A DNA stretch of 64,000 nt from an uncultured Spirochaetales bacterium (GCA_949293595.1 CASFDW010000006.1:34423-98422), one strand, 5' to 3'. Shown: positions 50,659 to 59,047, counted from the stretch's first letter. Program-made: numbers and translations. The notes: generated from the sequence alone by a model not told the origin.

Positions 50659-51126
50659 ATGACTAAGGAAGACAGGAAAAACGCATATCTATACTGCAAA
50701 TTCCGGGACGAGCAGTTTGCTCTCTACGATGAATACGCCAAACGCAACGGAATGATGATGAAAACGCTGCTGGTGGTCAATGTCCTTTTTTATGATGCCT
50801 TTTACAGCAAGGGAGGCATGACTCAAAAAGAGATCTGCCAGCGAACGTTTCAATCCAAACAGACGGTCAATCTGATCATTAAAAACCTTCTGGCCGAGAA
50901 CTATGTAACCATCACAGGAATGCCTGAAAACAAACGGAACAAGATTGTCCGGATGACCGATGCCGGGAGGGCCTACTGCGAAAAAGTGGTGCGTCACATT
51001 ACATGGGCGGAGGACACGGCCATGTCCATGTTTACACCGGAGGAACAAAAGCAGTTGATCGATTTGTCAAGAACATTCACAAGGAATCTGACCAGATTGG
51101 TCAATCAGGAAACGGAGGATATGTAA
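50659..51126 (+). CDS. MarR-family transcriptional regulator
   Basis: A 155-residue winged-helix regulator. The DNA-binding part is MTQKEICQRTFQSKQTVNLIIKNLLAENYVTI and the wing continues KRNKIVRMTDAGRAYCEKV. It probably represses itself and the downstream genes through the inverted repeat at 50617. Base composition is lower in GC than the chromosome to the left. From memory, gut Firmicutes carry a MarR regulator with a mobile radical-SAM pair, and this looks like that class. Confidence 0.85.
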   Translation: MTKEDRKNAYLYCKFRDEQFALYDEYAKRNGMMMKTLLVVNVLFYDAFYSKGGMTQKEICQRTFQSKQTVNLIIKNLLAENYVTITGMPENKRNKIVRMTDAGRAYCEKVVRHITWAEDTAMSMFTPEEQKQLIDLSRTFTRNLTRLVNQETEDM

Positions 51127-51753
51127 ATGGAGTTTTATGAAGCAATTAGGAAAAGAAGGACGGTTCGGGAGTTTCTGAATAAAGAGGTGGATTTTGAAGC
51201 GATCAAACGAATTTTAGAGGCGGGCAATCTGGCGCCTACCTGGAACCACAACCGCAACTGGAGCTATATTGTTCTGAGAACAGACGAGGAAAAGGAATAC
51301 GCCTTTGAATATGCGAAAAAGATTGCTGACAAGTTCGATGCCAAAAAATATCTGAACACGCCGAGACCATACCCAACGACACTTGCTCAGAAAATGTATG
51401 GTTATGCGATGCCGCGGCAGTATACAATGCTCAAAAATGCGCCGTATGTGGTCATCCCTGTATTCAAGTGCAAGGAACTGAATGGCAAATATGTATCCAA
51501 ACTGAATCCGTTTTCCACGATCTGGTGCGTGATTGAGAATATATTTCTGGCGGCAACTGCAGAGGGGCTGGGCTGCTCCATGCGGATACCGCTCAATGAA
51601 GAACATGACATCGTAAAAGCGAAATTGAAGGTGCCGCCGACTTATATGATTCCAGTGTTCATCGGAATAGGTTATCCTGATCCGAACGAGATGGTATTGG
51701 AGCAAAATATCGCCAATCTTGATAAGCAACTGCACTATGGAGGATGGAAATAA
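51127..51753 (+). CDS. Nitroreductase-family flavoprotein
   Basis: A 208-residue FMN-dependent oxidoreductase. The FMN-binding N-terminus is FYEAIRKRRTVREFLNKEVD and the loop ILEAGNLAPTWNHNRNWSYIV; the C-terminal part has AATAEGLGCSMRIPL and IPVFIGIGYPDPNE. It follows the MarR stop directly with no spacer, so they are one unit. Members reduce nitro groups, quinones or flavins; the substrate here is unknown. Confidence 0.85.
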   Translation: MEFYEAIRKRRTVREFLNKEVDFEAIKRILEAGNLAPTWNHNRNWSYIVLRTDEEKEYAFEYAKKIADKFDAKKYLNTPRPYPTTLAQKMYGYAMPRQYTMLKNAPYVVIPVFKCKELNGKYVSKLNPFSTIWCVIENIFLAATAEGLGCSMRIPLNEEHDIVKAKLKVPPTYMIPVFIGIGYPDPNEMVLEQNIANLDKQLHYGGWK

Positions 51754-51776
51754 ACAGATAGTCAAGGAATGTTGCA

Positions 51777-52709
51777 ATGGAACCGAGCATTCAAGAAATA
51801 CAAGTTAAAAGCGTACTCACCAAATCCAATCTGCCGGTGAGCGACTATTCCGTGAATCCCTATTTGGGCTGCACCCATGCCTGCCGGTACTGTTACGCCT
51901 CGTTCATGAAGCGGTTTGCCGGCCATCCGGAACCTTGGGGGACATTCCTGGACGTGAAATACTGGCCGGAGATCAAACACCCGGAGCGGTATGCCGGGAA
52001 AGAGCTGTTTATCGGCTCTGTCACCGATCCCTACCTACTCCAGGAAGAAATGTTTGGACGCACTCGCGCGCTGCTGGAGCAGCTCAAGGGCAGCGGGGTC
52101 AAAATCACAATCGCCACCAAAAGCGACCTGGTGCTGCGCGATCTTGATTTGATCAAAACCTTTCCGGACGCCCGTGTCTCTTGGTCGGTCAATACGCTGG
52201 ATGAGGACTTCAAGAACGATATGGACAATGCCGTCAGCATCGGACGACGGCTGACTGCCATGAAAGCCTTCCATGACGCTGGCATCCGTACCACCTGCTT
52301 TGTTTCCCCAATCTTCCCTGGAATCACCGATGTAAAAGCCATCATCCGCCGGGTGAAGGGACAATGCAATCTGATCTGGCTGGAAAATCTCAATTTGCGG
52401 GGCAGTTACAAAGCGGTCATCCTCGACTACATCAAGGAAAGGTATCCACAGCTTATGCCGCTGTATCAAGAGATTTACCAGAAAGGAAACCTCACCTATT
52501 GGGAGCTTCTGGACGAGGAACTGAAACGATATGCTGCCGAAATCGAACTGGACTATGTGACCAACGATGACAGCATGAAGCGGCCATTTGATGCTCCGCC
52601 GGTCATTGTGAACTATTTTTATCACGAACAGATCAAAAAGTCTGCCAGGAAAGGTGGTGACAGCCATGCCGGAATTACCGGAAGCAGAAGCGATCAACCG
52701 GGTGACTGA
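51777..52709 (+). CDS. SPL-type radical SAM protein (radical SAM mobile pair B-like)
   Basis: A 310-residue radical-SAM protein. The Fe-S cysteines are in GCTHACRYCYASFMKRF (CX3CX2C). Further landmarks are LFIGSVTDPYLLQEE, TIATKSDLVLRDLDLI and TTCFVSPIFPGITD, like spore photoproduct lyase relatives. It matches my memory of the mobile-pair protein B family of gut Firmicutes, whose partner A is not seen here. The C-terminus runs 44 bases into mutM, so its last residues may result from a small frameshift. Confidence 0.82.
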   Translation: MEPSIQEIQVKSVLTKSNLPVSDYSVNPYLGCTHACRYCYASFMKRFAGHPEPWGTFLDVKYWPEIKHPERYAGKELFIGSVTDPYLLQEEMFGRTRALLEQLKGSGVKITIATKSDLVLRDLDLIKTFPDARVSWSVNTLDEDFKNDMDNAVSIGRRLTAMKAFHDAGIRTTCFVSPIFPGITDVKAIIRRVKGQCNLIWLENLNLRGSYKAVILDYIKERYPQLMPLYQEIYQKGNLTYWELLDEELKRYAAEIELDYVTNDDSMKRPFDAPPVIVNYFYHEQIKKSARKGGDSHAGITGSRSDQPGD

Positions 52710-53322
52710 GCCGCAGATAACAGGATTTGCGGTTGAGCAGATTACGGTCAACAAGCCGGAAGTGATTGTACACCCATATGCTGATGAATTCCGCACCCAA
52801 ATTATCGGTCATTTTTTACCGGGATAGACCGCAGAGGGAAATTTCTGATTCTCTGCCTCAGCGGCGGTGATAAGATTGTTCTGCACCTGCGGATGACCGG
52901 CTTGCCTGTTGGCGACACCGGCAGATTACCCGGAAGAAAAGTATACCCACCTTGTGTTCCATCTGTCCGGCGGCAAAGAGCTGCGTTTCTTCGGCATGCG
53001 CTGGTTCGGGCGCTTCTGGCTACTGCGGAAGGGAGAGGCAGATACATACACCGGGATGGAAAAGCTGGGAGCAGAACCCTTGATTACAGTTTTTCCGGGG
53101 AATACTTGTTCACACGCTTGGGAAAGCGGAAGAAAACTATCAAGGAATGTCTGCTGGATCAGAATGTGATTGCCGGAATAGGCAATATCTATTCCGATGA
53201 AATATTGTTTGCATCCCTCATTCACCCGGAACAGCCCGCCAATACGCTGACAGCCGAGGAATGGAATCAGCTTGCTTCGGTTATAAACTGTTCCAATCTC
53301 TTTTTTATCCTTTCTGAATAAG
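52666..53322 (+). pseudogene. mutM: Frameshifted formamidopyrimidine-DNA glycosylase (mutM)
   Basis: Starts MPELPEAEAINRVTEPQ, the MutM N-terminus with the catalytic proline. The frame breaks near a T-run at about 52810 (a stop follows at once), continues as RRGKFLILCLSGGDKIVLHLRMTG, shifts again near 52910 (EEKYTHLVFHLSGGKELRFFG), and again near 53085 (KTIKECLLDQNVIAGIGNIYSDEILF). The zinc-finger C-terminus is missing. With at least three frameshifts it is dead. It was the third gene of the mobile unit. Confidence 0.85.
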
Positions 53323-53584
53323 ATGTGGCTGTATTAGAAGAAAAAGAAATCAATCCAGCAGCATTTTTTTGTAATAATATTATTTATACGGGCAAGATAA
53401 ATAAGGGGCGTTCACGTTAAAATCGTAAGTCTTGAAATATCAATATGTTAGGGCGTGTATCATTGAAGACCAATTTTGTTCAATGGTGCACGATGATTTT
53501 AGAGAAATAGCATATCATTTTCAAGGTGGTTTATCTTTCATGCGGCACTTGCCCTGACAGATCAATTATGGAACATTGGGGCAC
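53323..53584. other. Noncoding junction right of the mutM remnant
   Basis: About 260 AT-rich bases with no reading frame I can support and no clear inverted repeats. It separates the imported radical-SAM unit from the lipoprotein gene. Confidence 0.4.
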
Positions 53585-53613
53585 TCAAAAAACCTGTCCC
53601 TTGTGAGGACAGG
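53585..53613 (-). terminator. Terminator of the GLUG lipoprotein gene
   Basis: Stem CCTGTCC (53593-53599)/GGACAGG (53607-53613) with a T-run following on the minus strand. Confidence 0.8.
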
Positions 53614-53644
53614 CCATGGGTTGTTTCAGACTTAACGCTTGAAA

Positions 53645-55549
53645 TCAGTTGGATGACTTCTTTACGATGATGAGCGGCATTGTTTCCTTTGTTGTCGAAT
53701 CATCGTTTTCCTTATAGCTGTACTCGGATTCTATTCCTAATGCTTCGTTCATTCCAGACAATGCGTCATCCCATGTACCATCAACCTTTGTTGTGGGGTC
53801 TGATACTTGATCATCGCCTATGCCGGATGTTGCGGATGATTCTTCAGGTACGCTCCAGTAACAAGCTGTGATTGTCCCATTGTTATTTCCAGCGATACCG
53901 CCGACACCTTCATTTCCTGAAACACTTCCTGTATTGTAACAAGCTGTGATTGTCCAATCGTTTGCTCCAGCGATACCGCCGACAGAATCTGTTCCTGAAA
54001 TTTCTCCTATATTATAACAAGCTGAGACTGTATTCCAATTGTATCCAACGATTCCTCCGATATCTGATGATCCTGAAACGTCTCCTGTATTGTAACAAGC
54101 TGTGATTGTCCCATTGTTTTCTCCAGCGATACCGCCGATGTAGCTGGCTCCTGAAACACTTCCTGTATTGTAACAAGCTGTGATTTCCCCACTATTGCCT
54201 CCTGCTATTCCGCCGATGTAATCTCCTGATTCTGAATAAACATCTCCTGTATTGTAACAAGATATGATTATCCCCTCCGTATTAATACAACTATTTACTC
54301 CAGCGATACCGCCGACAGAAGATGTTCCTGAAATTTCTCCTATATTATAACAAACTGAGATTGTCCCATAACTGTATCCAGCGATACCGCCGACACTCCC
54401 TTTCTCTGTTTCTGAAACATTTCCCTCATTATTACAACCTGAGATTGTCCCATAGTTGCATCCGGCGATGCCACCGACTTCGTATATTCCTAAAACACTT
54501 ACTGATACGCTGCAGTTTTCGATTGTTTCAAGATTGAATCCGGCGATACCGCCGACATCGGATGCTCCTGAAACACTTCCAGATTCAACATCGCAGTATT
54601 CGATTGTCCCCCGATTATATCCAACTATGCCGCCGATACTCTCTGCCTCTGCTCCTGAAACTTTTCCCTCATTATTACAATTTGATATTGTCCCATTGTT
54701 TTGTCCAGCGATTCCGCCGACACCTATATTTCCTGAAACGCTTCCGGATACGCTGCAGTTTTCTATTGTTCCATAATTATATCCGGCGATGCCTCCGATG
54801 TAGGAATTCCCAGATATTGCCACGTCGCTCAATGTAAGGTCTTTTACTACGCCGTCAGGTGCAATATATGCGAACAAGCCTAAGTAACTACTATAACTAT
54901 CTGACGAGTCGATTTTCAGGTTGCTGATTATATGTCCGCCACCGTCAAATGTGCCTGCATAAAAATACTCTACTAATTCTCCTTCGGCAGCGCCAAAACA
55001 TCCCACTGGAGTCCAGCTCTTGCCTTCCAAGGAGATGTCAGCCATCAGTTTGGCGCTTGTACAAATATGGGCGGTTGTTGTGCTGGTGTACGTTGTGACA
55101 TATGCATTCCAGGCAAGAAGACCTGTTGCATTCCAGATGTAATAGGTATTTTCTGTTTCATTAAAATAATAACCTGGGTCTTCTCCTTTATAAAACACGA
55201 AGGTATCAGAAGTGCTTTTGCCTCCGGCTTCAGCCTTTATGGTGACATTGCCTTCTTTTTTGATTGTGACTGTCCCATCATCGGAAACCGTAGCCACATT
55301 TTCATCAGAGGATGACCAGACAACAGTCTTGTCTGTCGCATTGTCTGGCTGGATGTCCGCAGTGAGCTTGAATGTCTTTCCTGCTTCAAATCCAATGGCA
55401 TTGGTTTCCAATTTATTTATCGTTATGCTGTCGACTGCAACCGGGCCTTTGTCAGGCTGCTCACAGCCTGTGGCGGCAAGCGCAATAACAAGAAGGGCAA
55501 AGCCTAACAGTAGGGTCTTATTCCCCCCCCCCACATGAGAATCGAACAT
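53645..55549 (-). CDS. GLUG-repeat surface lipoprotein, probably phase-variable
   Basis: A 634-residue exported protein. A hydrophobic signal ends in LLVIALAATGC (loose lipobox). Residues about 38-110 are a BIG2-type Ig-like domain (SITINKLETNAIGF, WSSSDENVATVSDDGTV). A long tract of GLUG-type repeats follows (GGIAGYNYGTIENCSVSGSV and variants, about a dozen), then a short tail. Such proteins are surface adhesin-like. The ATG at 55549 has no Shine-Dalgarno; the ATG at 55563 has AGGAGG but is out of frame across a ten-G tract (55523-55532), so expression may depend on tract length. Confidence 0.8.
   Translation of the reverse strand: MFDSHVGGGNKTLLLGFALLVIALAATGCEQPDKGPVAVDSITINKLETNAIGFEAGKTFKLTADIQPDNATDKTVVWSSSDENVATVSDDGTVTIKKEGNVTIKAEAGGKSTSDTFVFYKGEDPGYYFNETENTYYIWNATGLLAWNAYVTTYTSTTTAHICTSAKLMADISLEGKSWTPVGCFGAAEGELVEYFYAGTFDGGGHIISNLKIDSSDSYSSYLGLFAYIAPDGVVKDLTLSDVAISGNSYIGGIAGYNYGTIENCSVSGSVSGNIGVGGIAGQNNGTISNCNNEGKVSGAEAESIGGIVGYNRGTIEYCDVESGSVSGASDVGGIAGFNLETIENCSVSVSVLGIYEVGGIAGCNYGTISGCNNEGNVSETEKGSVGGIAGYSYGTISVCYNIGEISGTSSVGGIAGVNSCINTEGIIISCYNTGDVYSESGDYIGGIAGGNSGEITACYNTGSVSGASYIGGIAGENNGTITACYNTGDVSGSSDIGGIVGYNWNTVSACYNIGEISGTDSVGGIAGANDWTITACYNTGSVSGNEGVGGIAGNNNGTITACYWSVPEESSATSGIGDDQVSDPTTKVDGTWDDALSGMNEALGIESEYSYKENDDSTTKETMPLIIVKKSSN
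55523..55532 (-). repeat. Ten-G homopolymer tract in the lipoprotein signal region
   Basis: Ten C on the plus strand (G on the coding strand) between the Shine-Dalgarno-linked ATG (55563) and the signal peptide. At ten G that start gives a 19-codon dead frame; at eight or eleven it would run into the lipoprotein. Confidence 0.75.
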
Positions 55550-55563
55550 CTGATTTTTTCCAT

Positions 55564-55975
55564 AGTTTCCTCCTGTTGTGTTTTATATCGATCGGAGGTG
55601 TGGACCATTGATCAATAAGGATATTTTAACATGGAAAAAGGGGGTTAAGTGGTTTTTTTTGGGTACTTTTGCCGCGACATATGGGAAGTGTGCTCTCGTC
55701 AACCATCATATACCACCGAAAGTCATTTTGTGATTCTCTCTGTCAAACTTGTACCAGTCCTCACGCAGCATTGTCTCTGCAAAGGCGATAGCTTTCCACG
55801 CTCGCCGCAATCCCAAGATGCTATTCTGTCTGGCTATTTTCATCCTTCGTGTATTACCACTCCGAATTTTCAGAAATTTTACATGTTTTCCGGAGTTGAT
55901 ATTGACTTATCAAAGATTGACGCCATATGATTAATACGAATTCGATGATAATTTGCACTTTTTTCGGAGTATAAG
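55564..55975. other. Degraded sequence between lipoprotein and ATPase genes
   Basis: No intact gene. It holds the first copy of a 71-bp direct repeat (55714-55784). Read on the minus strand this copy resembles AETMLREDWYKFDRENHKM, a fragment of the unknown protein also found at 57625-57927. Confidence 0.55.
55714..55784 (+). repeat. 71-bp direct repeat, left copy
   Basis: Matches 57789-57859 at 69 of 71 positions in the same orientation, bracketing the DUF4143 ATPase gene in a unit of 2075 bases. Confidence 0.75.
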
Positions 55976-57229
55976 ATGATTGAGATAAAAAGAGACATAT
56001 ATCTTCAGCGCATTATAAAAAGGATGGGCAATGGCAGAGCAAAGGTCATTACGGGAATAAGAAGGTGTGGGAAAAGCTATCTTCTGTTCACCTTATTCAG
56101 GAACTACCTTCTCTCCAGTGGTGTTGAGGAAGATCACATCATTGCCATTGCACTTGATGATGAGAATGAGCATCTTCTTGACAGGCACGTTCTGGGCTTG
56201 GAAATACGCTCAAGAATCAAAGATGAAAAGACCTATTATGTGTTTCTTGATGAAATACAGAATGTTGAAGGCTTTGAGATGGTCATCAACGGACTTCTAC
56301 ATAAACCGAATGTTGATGTCTATGTGACTGGCAGCAATTCGAGATTCCTTTCCTCGGATGTAATCACTGAATTCAGAGGCCGTGGAGATGAGATACGGGT
56401 AAGACCTCTTTCATTCGGCGAGATCAGGCCACTTTACGATTCAGACGATGCAGCATGGGATGATTATTTCAATTATGGAGGACTCCCTTCTATCTATGCA
56501 GAAGGAATGGATGATGAACAGAAGGTATCTTTCCTCGACTATGCCACCAAGACAATCTATATCAAGGACATTGTGGAAAGAAACAAGCTGAAAGATGATA
56601 AAGGCATCAGCAGCGTGCTTGATCTCCTGTCCTCTGCTACAGGTAGCCTGACAAATCCATTGAAGCTTGCAAACACATTCAAAAGCAAAGGGCAGAAAGG
56701 AATAACGGACAAGACAATCTCCAACTATCTAAAATTCATTGAGGAAGCCTATGTGGTTGAGCGTGTCCAGCGCTATGACATCAAAGGAAAGGAATACATC
56801 GAATCACCTTATAAATTCTATTTTTCAGATATCGGGGTCAGAAACTCCAGAATCAACTTCAGGCAGGTCGAAGAAACCCATATCATGGAAAACATCATAT
56901 ACAATGAGCTCAAGGCAAGAGGATATCTCGTTGATGTCGGTATTATAGAGCACAGGGATAGGACCGATGATGGCAAATACAGATCCAGACAATATGAAGT
57001 GGATTTCATTGCAAATCTTGCGGGTAAGCGATACTACATACAGTCTGCACTGTCACTGCTTGATGAGGGAAAGCTGGAACAGGAGCTCAGGTCTCTTTCT
57101 ATGATCAGAGATTCATTCAGGAAGATTGTGATTACAAGAGACAAAATAAAGCCCAGGCGCACAGAAGACGGAATTCTGATAATCAACCTTTTTGACTTTC
57201 TGCTTAATACCAGTGCAATAGAACAGTAA
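55976..57229 (+). CDS. AAA-family ATPase with DUF4143 domain
   Basis: A 417-residue protein. An N-terminal P-loop domain (ITGIRRCGKSYLLFTLF, Walker B TYYVFLDEIQNVEGFE, sensor YVTGSNSRFLSSD) is followed by a winged-helix part (GITDKTISNYLKFIEEAYVVERV) and a C-terminal PD-(D/E)XK-like DUF4143 region (SRQYEVDFIANLAGKRYYIQSAL). The cellular role of this common family is not settled. CGGAG lies seven bases before the ATG. It is flanked by 71-bp direct repeats. Confidence 0.88.
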   Translation: MIEIKRDIYLQRIIKRMGNGRAKVITGIRRCGKSYLLFTLFRNYLLSSGVEEDHIIAIALDDENEHLLDRHVLGLEIRSRIKDEKTYYVFLDEIQNVEGFEMVINGLLHKPNVDVYVTGSNSRFLSSDVITEFRGRGDEIRVRPLSFGEIRPLYDSDDAAWDDYFNYGGLPSIYAEGMDDEQKVSFLDYATKTIYIKDIVERNKLKDDKGISSVLDLLSSATGSLTNPLKLANTFKSKGQKGITDKTISNYLKFIEEAYVVERVQRYDIKGKEYIESPYKFYFSDIGVRNSRINFRQVEETHIMENIIYNELKARGYLVDVGIIEHRDRTDDGKYRSRQYEVDFIANLAGKRYYIQSALSLLDEGKLEQELRSLSMIRDSFRKIVITRDKIKPRRTEDGILIINLFDFLLNTSAIEQ

Positions 57230-57280
57230 CGCAGGAAAGCGTAGTCATACGGCGAACATCATAAGTTTAAGTAGAGAAAA

Positions 57281-57305
57281 AAATTGCCGAAGGTCTGCCT
57301 TCGGC
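57281..57305. terminator. Hairpin after the DUF4143 ATPase gene
   Basis: Stem GCCGAAGG (57286-57293)/CCTTCGGC (57298-57305), loop TCTG. The T-run is on the minus-strand side, so it is a weak terminator for the ATPase transcript. Confidence 0.55.
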
Positions 57306-57624
57306 GTCAGGTCAGGCGACTACATTTAAAGTGCCCTGTTCGGCTCTTCGCACAACCGGGGTTGCACGCCTCCCCGACTTAGTTAAAATTTGCCTTGAAA
57401 CGGCTGAAAAATCAAGATAGCAAATTGCTCATCACTTGAAATAAAAATACAAAATACTGGAGAAATGCCCCCAGCTCTGGCAGACCAACCTTTTCGGCCA
57501 GCCCTAGACCCTTCTTCGGATTGTTCCGCCTCAATCGGTCTGTCTACAATATACTTCAGATCACACACACAATGCCAAAGACTTTCCAAAGAACTAATTT
57601 TTGCAATTTTGAGAGTTTATAATT
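57306..57624. other. Decayed DNA with no supported gene
   Basis: Short open frames on both strands, none with a Shine-Dalgarno or recognised domain. The minus strand around 57400-57590 has a possible broken coding stretch (DRLRRNNPKKGLGLAEKV in one frame) that I cannot assign. Confidence 0.35.
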
Positions 57625-57927
57625 CTAAACGTATTTAGACTTTAGATGTATATATAATATAATTATATAGTTATCGAGCCTGGCCTGGTGGTCGAAGCAG
57701 AACTTCGCATCGTAGCGCTTGTTCTTGGCTTCCTTCTTCTTCCTGAAGCCTCTGGAATCCTCGTCTGTGAAGAAACCTTTCGCATATTCACCGAAAATCA
57801 TTTTGTGATTCTCTCTGTCAAACTTGTGCCAGTCCTCACGCAGCATTGTCTCTGCAAAGACTATATCTTTACGCATGTCATCGGTTCCTGTGCTGAACTC
57901 CCTGTACGGCATATGCTCGAAAATCAC
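57625..57927 (-). pseudogene. Fragment of an unknown protein gene
   Basis: A 100-codon open frame reading MIFEHMPYREFSTGTDDMRK, then IVFAETMLREDWHKFDRENH and a basic FRKKKEAKNKRYDAKF. The end runs into AT-rich sequence and looks out of register. Part of it recurs as the 71-bp repeat at 55714. I do not recognise the family. It is probably a remnant duplicated with the ATPase module. Confidence 0.4.
57789..57859 (+). repeat. 71-bp direct repeat, right copy
   Basis: Second copy of the repeat at 55714-55784; lies inside the fragment at 57625-57927. Confidence 0.75.
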
Positions 57928-58419
57928 GTAAATGTTCTTCTTTCTGGCTCGCTTGATGAATCAGTATGCTCTCTCAATGTGTACGCAAACCTTCTCCTAA
58001 AATTGTACTTTAAACACTGGGTTTTGCGGACACTTTGCGTGCACTTGGGAGTATTTTAGGCCTTTCCAAAAAATTAACTCCTTGCAGTGCAAGGAGTTAG
58101 ATTTATCGGTTTAGTGCCGCCTCCAGGAATGTCAGAAAAACATCACTAAACTCCTACAGTTCGTAAATCATCGTAAAGCATGGAATTAGCACTGTCAATG
58201 AACCATATGGGGGACACTTCAGAGGTGTCACCAAAACAGGTGACACTGCCCAAAATCGGAAATCCGCAAGGCAGGCTGGAAGCTGATTGGCCTCTCAGGG
58301 ACGCGTGAAGGGGTCTAGAACGCTTCGCAACTACATTTTCGTATAATTTTAGGTTTTTGGCAATTGGACGCGTTCTCGAGAAGATTTCGAGGCAAATAGC
58401 GCATTCTGCAATTCTGCGC
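57928..58419. other. Noncoding or decayed stretch with a strong dyad
   Basis: No supported gene. It contains a perfect inverted repeat GTGTCACC-AAAACA-GGTGACAC (58225-58246) with no T-run, so not an obvious terminator; it may be an operator or a mobile-element end. Confidence 0.45.
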
Positions 58420-58749
58420 CTACCTTTCAACGACAAGTGTCATCAGGGCGAGACCCTCATCCCCTGTGTTGGTAATGCTGTGTGATGATCCTGTTGGGCA
58501 GATGTGGCAGCATCCGGCAAGAAGCTGCTCTTCCACTCCATCACAGATCGCTGTTCCGCTGCCTGAGAGAACAAAGTTCACATCATCGCTTGTTGGATGA
58601 GCGTGAAGCCCAATTGATCCGCCTTTGTGGATCTTCGTGAGGATTGCTTTGCCTTTATCATCGACATGCATCCTGGCACTCCTCATCCCCTTGCCATTGT
58701 TCATGCAGGGGATAGTCATCTCTTCGATTTCGTTGAAGTTTATAAGCAT
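58420..58749 (-). CDS. Small cupin-domain protein
   Basis: A 109-residue single-domain cupin. Motif 1 is GGSIGLHAHPTSDDVNFVLSG (metal-binding His-x-His and later Glu/Asp position) and motif 2 is CCHICPTGSSHSITNTGDE. It binds a metal and a small ligand, of unknown nature. The ATG at 58749 follows GGAGG seven bases upstream. Just upstream is a 29-bp tandem repeat that also precedes a truncated second copy near 61.9 kb. Confidence 0.8.
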   Translation of the reverse strand: MLINFNEIEEMTIPCMNNGKGMRSARMHVDDKGKAILTKIHKGGSIGLHAHPTSDDVNFVLSGSGTAICDGVEEQLLAGCCHICPTGSSHSITNTGDEGLALMTLVVER

Positions 58750-58786
58750 TACCAAGCCTCCGAATTAGTATCACAGTCCCTGAAAT

Positions 58787-58870
58787 AAGGTTTAGAAGAA
58801 AAATTGGATAAACTAAAGGTTTAGAAGAAAAATTGGATAAACTACGTAAAACCATGTTTATCCAACTAAA
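58787..58870. repeat. Two 29-bp tandem repeats plus an inverted part-copy
   Basis: Identical 29-base units at 58787-58815 and 58816-58844, each ending TTGGATAAACTA. An inverted part-copy TTTATCCAA follows at about 58859. A similar single unit stands near 61977-62005. They lie upstream of the cupin gene and may be an operator or a centromere-like site. Confidence 0.65.
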
Positions 58871-58879
58871 CTATCTTAT

Positions 58880-59033
58880 TTCACGACTGATGTCTGAAGC
58901 TCAATATATGCCTTCAGCAGCCTTTGCAAGAGCAGGATTCTCTTCCTTGCTCTTCCTGATCATATATGAAATCGCACTTGATACATCAGCACCAGAGAGG
59001 CCTTGCTTCTTCAGTTCCTTGGCAGAGAGGGAT
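58880..59033 (-). pseudogene. 3' fragment of the small partition-partner gene
   Basis: Read on the minus strand it gives AKELKKQGLSGADVSSAISY and IRKSKEENPALAKAAEGIY then a stop, nearly identical to the C-terminal part of the gene at 62853-63215. The front is missing. It shows that the ParA-linked segment was partly duplicated. Confidence 0.75.
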
Positions 59034-59047
59034 TCATCATCTAGGAG

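Noticed and set aside
53800..54850. CRISPR-like array
   Set aside because: The repeats are in-frame GLUG protein repeats with variable spacing, inside one open frame; no cas gene is near.
58146..58419. A 96-codon minus-strand frame
   Set aside because: No family, no Shine-Dalgarno, and it contains the strong dyad at 58225; more likely noncoding.
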